A stretch of DNA of 64,000 nucleotides, from positions 26,612 through 90,611 of the forward strand of contig NZ_CAMTIA010000007.1 of NCBI RefSeq assembly GCF_947072475.1. Direction: 5' to 3'. Under the pieces are notes generated by a model. It saw only the letters and a list, made by a program, of their open reading frames with translations. It had not been told where the DNA came from and did not search any database. The DNA is from an uncultured Deefgea sp. GTDB lineage: Bacteria; Pseudomonadota; Gammaproteobacteria; Burkholderiales; Chitinibacteraceae. This document shows, one piece after another, positions 59,532-64,000 of the stretch. Numbering within the stretch: the first letter of the stretch is position 1; each line of letters starts with the position of its first letter. Both the position numbers and the translations under genes were made by a program.

Positions 59532-59641
59532 ATTATTTGTATCTCGCAAAGAATGAATTGGATATTGATTCTTATTTTTGCGTCCTCAACGAATACCGCA
59601 AATTCAATCGCTCACCAACGAAGGACTCATTGTAATAAAAA

Positions 59642-60226
59642 TTAATGGGGCTGAATATTTCTTAACTCAATTAAGCGTTTTTTCTGCATATCCGCTTTTT
59701 CTTTTATGGCAATAACGGCACGCTGCTGAGTTGCAATTGCTTTATCAATATCAGTTAATTCTTTTTTTGTTACCGCAACATCCGCTAGTAATTCAGCAGA
59801 AATTGCGAGTTGCTTATTATTGAGTTTGTCTAATTTAGATTGCTGTGCTTCCAAGCGTTTTTGCAAAGTAGTTTTTCGTAAAATATACGTTTGCATTCCG
59901 GCATCCATCGCAGCAACCTGTCGATCACGCAACAAGTCCACTTCTTCTGGCTTAGCAAACGATTGCAATAGCGCCTTATCAGCACGTTGCAATTCTTGCT
60001 CTGCCCGTTTTTTTTCTGCTAACACGCGTTTTTCTTCTGGCGTGAGTATTGCCTCATTACCTTTGCGCACACGCGCTGATCGATCTAATTCCATTAGAGA
60101 TTTTGACTGACCAACCGGCGGTTTATCGCTATATTGCACCTTACCGGCCTCATCAACCCAGCGATAAAGTGCTGCGTAGCTCAGCTGATAAAACAGTAAC
60201 AATGGCAATACCCACACAAAACGCAT
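59642..60226 (-). CDS. DUF4124 domain-containing exported protein
   Basis: 194 residues. Signal peptide (MRFVWVLPLLLFYQLSYA), a DUF4124 domain (ALYRWVDEAGKVQYSDKPP, about 18-37), and a long charged coiled coil (about 55-190, rich in Lys, Gln, Leu and Glu). Periplasmic or envelope-associated; function unknown. Between pyrE and the ROK kinase, 13 bp after pyrE, so likely in its transcript. Confidence 0.85.
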   Translation of the reverse strand: MRFVWVLPLLLFYQLSYAALYRWVDEAGKVQYSDKPPVGQSKSLMELDRSARVRKGNEAILTPEEKRVLAEKKRAEQELQRADKALLQSFAKPEEVDLLRDRQVAAMDAGMQTYILRKTTLQKRLEAQQSKLDKLNNKQLAISAELLADVAVTKKELTDIDKAIATQQRAVIAIKEKADMQKKRLIELRNIQPH

Positions 60227-60239
60227 ATCTACCCTTTAA

Positions 60240-60881
60240 TTAATCAATACCATACTGACTACGATAACTTTGTACTCTATCTAGATTGTCAGTCATTCCT
60301 TTTTTTTCTGCAAGAAATCCTAATAAATCTTGTAACGTTGCAATCGGAATCACCGGAATACCAAACTGCTGTTCAACCTCTTGAACCGCCGATAAATTGC
60401 CCTGCCCACGCTCCATCCTATCCAATGCAATCAACACCCCAGCTGGCTCTGCACCAGCGGCGCGAATCAGGTTGACGGACTCGCGCACCGAGGTACCGGC
60501 AGAAATCACATCATCAATAATCATCACCCGACCTTGCAGTGGCGCACCAACCAAAACGCCACCTTCGCCATGGTCTTTCGCTTCTTTGCGATTAAAAACA
60601 AAAGGCACATTATGCCCAGCACTCGATAGCGCAACCGCTGTCGCTGATGCAAGAACAATACCTTTGTAAGCCGGTCCAAATAAAACATCGAACTTCACGC
60701 CCGAGGCCAGCGCAGCCTGCGCGTAAAATCGCGCCAATTCACCGACGGAAGTGCCGTCACTAAAAAGTCCGGCATTAAAAAAGTACGGCGAAGCACGGCC
60801 TGCTTTGGTGATAAAATCGCCAAAACAAAGTACTTGTTGCTCTACAGCAAAACGGATGAAGTCGCGGCGAAAGTCAGTCAT
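60240..60881 (-). CDS. pyrE: Orotate phosphoribosyltransferase
   Basis: Forms orotidine 5'-phosphate from orotate and PRPP in pyrimidine synthesis. 213 residues from the ATG at 60881 (GAGGGA upstream), the canonical N terminus [15 protein letters not shown]. The PRPP motif [13 protein letters not shown] is intact. The frame is open to 60905. Divergent from xthA with 77 bp between starts. Confidence 0.95.
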   Translation of the reverse strand: MTDFRRDFIRFAVEQQVLCFGDFITKAGRASPYFFNAGLFSDGTSVGELARFYAQAALASGVKFDVLFGPAYKGIVLASATAVALSSAGHNVPFVFNRKEAKDHGEGGVLVGAPLQGRVMIIDDVISAGTSVRESVNLIRAAGAEPAGVLIALDRMERGQGNLSAVQEVEQQFGIPVIPIATLQDLLGFLAEKKGMTDNLDRVQSYRSQYGID

Positions 60882-60958
60882 GCGGAATAATCCCTCTAAA
60901 ATCATTACTATTTATATCAACCCCGAAGCATATCACCCTTGAACAAGGATTTCTCCCC

Positions 60959-61732
60959 GTGCGCATCATTTCAGCCAACCTCAACGGTATTCGCTCAGCC
61001 ACCAGCAAAGGTTTTTTAACTTGGTTAGCGAGCCAAAATGCCGACATCATTGGCGTACAAGAATTGAAAGCACAGGCCGCTGATTTAAACCTTGAAATGC
61101 AAAATCCCACAGGGCTGACCGGCTATTTCCATTACGCCGAAAAAAAAGGCTATAGCGGCGTCGGTCTGTACTGCCGCCGCCCCGCTGATCAAGTGATTGT
61201 CGGCCTAGGGATTCCTGAAATCGACGCTGAAGGGCGCTATCTAGAAGTTCGGTTTGCTAATTTATCGGTGGTTTCACTCTATCTGCCTTCTGGCTCGTCC
61301 TCAGAAGAGCGCCAAGCGGTTAAATTTGTCTTTTTGGATCATTTTTGGGCCCATCTGGCCACATTATCGGCGTCGGGTCGTGATGTTATCGTGATGGGCG
61401 ACTGGAACATTGCCCACAATGAAATTGACTTAAAAAACTGGAAAGGCAATTTAAAGAATTCAGGTTTTCTACCCGAAGAACGCGCTTGGTTTACGCGCAT
61501 GCTCAGTGAATTACAGCTAGTGGATGTTTGGCGTACGCTTTACCCCGAAATCCCAGGCTACACCTGGTGGAGCAACCGAGGTCAAGCCTACGCCAAAGAC
61601 GTTGGCTGGCGTATTGATTATCAAATCGCAACCCCACAGCTGGCCGCCACCGCCAAACAAGCTTACGTTTACAAAGATGAAAAGTTCTCTGATCATGCGC
61701 CACTGGTGATCGATTACGACTATGTAATATAA
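60959..61732 (+). CDS. xthA: Exodeoxyribonuclease III
   Basis: AP endonuclease and 3' exonuclease of base-excision repair. 257 residues. Starts at GTG (AAGGA 9 nt upstream) with RIISANLNGIRSATSKGF; then QELKAQ (metal Glu), VMGDWNIAH (DxN), and the C-terminal FSDHAPLVIDYDY (catalytic SDH). A 49-bp-family palindrome fills the space between its stop and ampG. Confidence 0.95.
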   Translation: MRIISANLNGIRSATSKGFLTWLASQNADIIGVQELKAQAADLNLEMQNPTGLTGYFHYAEKKGYSGVGLYCRRPADQVIVGLGIPEIDAEGRYLEVRFANLSVVSLYLPSGSSSEERQAVKFVFLDHFWAHLATLSASGRDVIVMGDWNIAHNEIDLKNWKGNLKNSGFLPEERAWFTRMLSELQLVDVWRTLYPEIPGYTWWSNRGQAYAKDVGWRIDYQIATPQLAATAKQAYVYKDEKFSDHAPLVIDYDYVI

Positions 61733-61735
61733 ACA

Positions 61736-61786
61736 GGGTATTGCTATAAAGTCCTTCAAAATAATCAATCACAGGGCAATACTCCC
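61736..61786. repeat. Palindromic element, copy G (51 bp), filling the ampG leader
   Basis: Outer stem GGGTATTGC/GCAATACTCCC with an extra base or two on the right arm. It begins 3 bp after the xthA stop and ends at the base before the ampG ATG, so the ampG ribosome-binding region (AGGG) is inside its right arm. Confidence 0.72.
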
Positions 61787-63022
61787 ATGCTTTCTAAATA
61801 TCTTGCCGTTTTTAACAATCGGCGAATTTGTGCGGCAATGCTACTTGGCTTTGCTTCTGGTCTGCCATTAGCGCTCACAGGATCCACACTGCAAGCGTGG
61901 TTATCGGATGCCGGTTTAGATATTAAAACCATCGGTTGGTTTACCTTGGTCGGACAACCTTACACTTGGAAATTTCTATGGTCACCTTTAGTCGATCGTT
62001 TTCCAATGCCTTTTTTAGGGCGTCGCCGAGGCTGGATTTTAGTATCTCAAATTGCGCTCGCCGTAGTCATCGCCAAAATGAGCGGCCTCGATCCACAAAC
62101 TCATTTGGCCACATTTGCCTTGATGGCACTATTAATTGCCTTCTTTTCAGCAACGCAAGACGTGGTCATTGATGCTTACCGCACTGAAGTACTGCAACCG
62201 GAAGAGCGCGGAGCTGGGGCGGCTGTTGGGGTCTTCGGCTATCGAATGGCCATGCTCACATCGGGCGCCGTAGCACTCATTCTGGCTGATGGTATTTTGA
62301 CGTGGGAACAAACTTACTTGGTTATGGCAGGGGTTATGGCCACAATGGCCATCGTCACGTTCTTATCGCCCGAGCCCGTATTACAAACCAAGCCGCCACA
62401 AAGTCTACGCTCAGCGATTATCGACCCATTAAAAGAATTTTTTTCCCGCGATGGCGCATGGATTTTATTAGCCTTAGTGGTGGCTTATAAACTCGGCGAC
62501 GCATTTGCCGGCAGCTTATCCACCAAATTCTTGCTCGACATGGGATATAGCAAATCAATTATTGGCCAAGCGTATAAAGTATTTGGTTTAGTTGCGACTT
62601 TAGTCGGAGGCTTTGCTGGCGCAATATTAATGTTACGCTGGGGTCTGTATAAATCGCTCTTAATTTTTGGCGTATTACAAGCCCTAACCAACTTAGGATA
62701 TTGGCTTATTGCCATTCATGGCTCTCCAGATATCCCGCTATTATTATTTGCAATCAGCACCGAAAATCTAGCCGGTGGAATGGGAACAACCGCCGCTGTC
62801 GCCCTATTAATGAGCTTATGCAACCCCAATTTTACCGCAACTCAATACGCCCTATTATCGGCATTAACTGCTTTTGGCCGCGTTTATGTCGGCCCAGCAT
62901 CGGGCTATTTAGTTACGGCAGTCGGCTGGTCAAATTTCTTTATTACTTCAGCGGTAATTGCATTACCAGGACTCGCTTTATTATTTGTCCTACGTAAAAC
63001 AATTTACAAATTAGACCAATAA
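61787..63022 (+). CDS. ampG: AmpG family muropeptide transporter
   Basis: 411-residue major facilitator protein with about 12 membrane helices. FASGLPLALTGSTLQAWL, YTWKFLWSPLVDRF and FLGRRRGWI are characteristic of AmpG, which imports GlcNAc-anhydroMurNAc peptides for cell-wall recycling. Its ATG directly abuts a palindromic repeat, so translation may be affected by its folding. Same strand as xthA, 54 bp apart. Confidence 0.92.
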   Translation: MLSKYLAVFNNRRICAAMLLGFASGLPLALTGSTLQAWLSDAGLDIKTIGWFTLVGQPYTWKFLWSPLVDRFPMPFLGRRRGWILVSQIALAVVIAKMSGLDPQTHLATFALMALLIAFFSATQDVVIDAYRTEVLQPEERGAGAAVGVFGYRMAMLTSGAVALILADGILTWEQTYLVMAGVMATMAIVTFLSPEPVLQTKPPQSLRSAIIDPLKEFFSRDGAWILLALVVAYKLGDAFAGSLSTKFLLDMGYSKSIIGQAYKVFGLVATLVGGFAGAILMLRWGLYKSLLIFGVLQALTNLGYWLIAIHGSPDIPLLLFAISTENLAGGMGTTAAVALLMSLCNPNFTATQYALLSALTAFGRVYVGPASGYLVTAVGWSNFFITSAVIALPGLALLFVLRKTIYKLDQ

Positions 63023-63309
63023 AAAAATGCTTAAGTGCGAACGCCACAGATAGTTTGAATGCTGTTGATTCTATTTATATACAAATCAAAGACTTAGATC
63101 AGTAGTATTCAAACCAAGCTTGGCAGGCCGACTTAAGTAGTTTTGCGTAATCAATGAGGGAATAGGTAACCCTTCCAGCGTAGATGTGGCTTGTTCATTG
63201 GCTTTGCTGCGCATACTGGGAAGTGCTTTTCAATTTGCTTACAACGGGGCTAGTTAGTTTTTTTATAATCACGGCGAGTTTATTAAATTCATCGTGATTT
63301 TTATCAGCC
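63023..63309. other. Intergenic region after ampG
   Basis: About 287 bp without a gene. A weak hairpin AATCACG/CGTGATT followed by TTTTATC (63269-63302) could be a terminator. Short protein-like stretches occur but have stops; a remnant of a lost gene is possible, not provable here. Confidence 0.35.
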
Positions 63310-63609
63310 TCAATTTACTTCAGTCCAAATTCCTGCAACACAAATCAATTCATTTCCCAAACTTATCGAGCGATCAACTAAAGCCCACTTTTGTAACGTA
63401 GTTAACTGCTTAATTCTATATTCAACCCGCAAAGCAATACTCTGATGACGACAAGGCCAGCTTATTAAAATTCGTTCAGGAGGAAAGGCCCGTGTATAAC
63501 GCGCACCTCTACCGTTTAAATGCTGTGCATATCGACGCTCTACATCCGTAGTTATACCGGTATACAGTTTATTCCCTCGGCAAACTAAAATGTAAACAAA
63601 CCAAGTCAT
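63310..63609 (-). CDS. GIY-YIG nuclease domain protein
   Basis: 99 residues from the ATG at 63609 (AAGGA 9 nt upstream); the frame is open to 63645. The GIY-YIG fold is clear: VYILVCRGNKLYTGITTDVE (YIL...YTG) with the arginine in RRYAQHLNGRGARYTR and the metal Glu in EYRIKQLT. UvrC-like/YhbQ-like single-domain proteins of this family may have DNA-repair roles. Monocistronic, convergent with ampG. Confidence 0.88.
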   Translation of the reverse strand: MTWFVYILVCRGNKLYTGITTDVERRYAQHLNGRGARYTRAFPPERILISWPCRHQSIALRVEYRIKQLTTLQKWALVDRSISLGNELICVAGIWTEVN

Positions 63610-63657
63610 AACATCGTATCCTTGCGAAACAATAAGACCACGCAATCATGGCACAAC

Positions 63658-63825
63658 TCAATCAAAGGTATATCCATAAAAAGCATAAACAGCAAGCCCC
63701 ACAATCAGATACCGCACATAGGTATCTATCATCTTGCCTAAGGCCTCAGCCATCTGGCCGCAAGCTGGTAATACCCCGGTAGTGCCGCCACCAAACCAGC
63801 TCAATTTCAAATTAAACACTGGCAT
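63658..63825 (-). CDS. Possible small membrane protein (55 aa)
   Basis: ATG at 63825 opens a 55-residue frame starting MPVFNLKLSWFGGGTTG, with a hydrophobic helix near the end (VRYLIVGLAVYAFYGY). No strong ribosome-binding site. Part of it overlaps a possible 49-bp repeat (63666-63714), which weakens the case. Upstream of, and on the same strand as, the GIY-YIG gene. Family not recognised. Confidence 0.35.
   Translation of the reverse strand: MPVFNLKLSWFGGGTTGVLPACGQMAEALGKMIDTYVRYLIVGLAVYAFYGYTFD
63666..63714. repeat. Possible 49-bp element, copy I (weak)
   Basis: AGGTATATCC at the left end and ATACCG at positions 44-49 fit the family spacing, but the inner TGTAG/CTACA pair is not present. 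It lies inside the possible small membrane protein frame, so it may be coincidence. Confidence 0.3.
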
Positions 63826-63968
63826 GCTATGTTTTTTATCTCAAAATCTATAGGTATACATCTAGAATCATTTATATTCGTAACATAGAGCGTAATACTA
63901 TATATGGGTATCTAAATTTTGTTCCAGCGCCCATTCACGATAGACCGCGCACAAACGCCGGACAGCAA

Positions 63969-63996
63969 AAAGCCCGACTCTTTCGAATCGGGCTTT
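63969..63996 (-). terminator. Terminator at the right edge
   Basis: Stem AGCCCGA/TCGGGCT around a 10-nt loop; on the minus strand it is followed by TTTTT, so it probably ends a minus-strand gene beyond the window edge. Confidence 0.6.
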
Positions 63997-64000
63997 CTGG

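Noticed and set aside
63852..63900. A tenth 49-bp element (AGGTAT...ATACTA)
   Set aside because: Only the left end and length fit; arms do not pair well and the inner TGTAG/CTACA is missing.
63902..64000. C-terminal part of a minus-strand gene at the right edge (ending ALEQNLDTHI)
   Set aside because: The frame runs through a terminator-like hairpin and is too short to judge without the next sequence.

Overview
The window looks like a chromosomal segment of a betaproteobacterium of the order Neisseriales, probably close to the Chitinibacteraceae (Deefgea/Chitinibacter/Iodobacter-like). This is inferred from gene content and order: mnmG-rsmG-parA-parB-atpIBEFHAGDC, hemCDXY, a SPOR protein followed by dsbA, and a short FimV. 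GC content is moderate and coding is dense. About 58 protein genes and one tRNA-Leu(CAA) are supportable. No rRNA, CRISPR array, prophage or intact insertion sequence is visible.

Layout. 0-1.3 kb: GC-rich repeat-like DNA and an AT-rich DUF4145-type gene next to short dispersed repeats. 1.3-9.9 kb: trpS (with a C-terminal add-on domain), cutC, a 3-hydroxybutyrate dehydrogenase plus patatin-lipase pair, ydgJ-like oxidoreductase, elaA-like acetyltransferase, argH, a DUF1456 gene. 10-13.5 kb: SPOR protein, dsbA, a large FAD-dependent oxidoreductase. 13.5-14.6 kb: a HepT/MntA (HEPN/MNT) toxin-antitoxin cassette bracketed by two copies of the oxidoreductase 3' end. 14.7-20.3 kb: phytase-like phosphatase, small unknown genes, an MBL-fold/DsbA-like operon divergent from a LysR regulator, a MazG-like pyrophosphohydrolase. 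20.5-30.7 kb: two chemoreceptors (one with tandem HAMP-like units), PepSY/DUF2946 membrane genes, rlmF, a cysteine-cluster protein, def plus a SUI1 factor, tRNA-Leu. 31-40.5 kb: GH13 amylase, dinB, fimV, hemCDXY. 40.5-47 kb: ppk1-sixA, yggX, ychF, a UPF0149 gene, glmU. 47-58.5 kb: the F1Fo ATP synthase operon with a strong promoter before atpI, then parB, parA, rsmG, mnmG. 58.7-64 kb: polyphosphate glucokinase-like ROK kinase, a DUF4124 protein, pyrE, xthA, ampG, a GIY-YIG protein and a possible small membrane protein.

Connections. Polyphosphate metabolism appears twice (ppk1 makes it; the ROK kinase may use it). The bdhA/patatin pair hints at polyhydroxybutyrate or lipid turnover. hemCDXY is a heme-synthesis operon. 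Two thioredoxin-fold proteins serve different compartments.

The most novel-looking feature is a family of AT-rich imperfect palindromes, almost all exactly 49 bp, scattered between genes. They have termini GGGTAT...ATACCC and an internal pair TGTAG (positions 12-16)/CTACA (34-38). At least eight copies are visible. One fills the whole xthA-ampG spacer up to the ampG start codon. Two lie at the ends of the duplicated segments around the HepT/MntA cassette.
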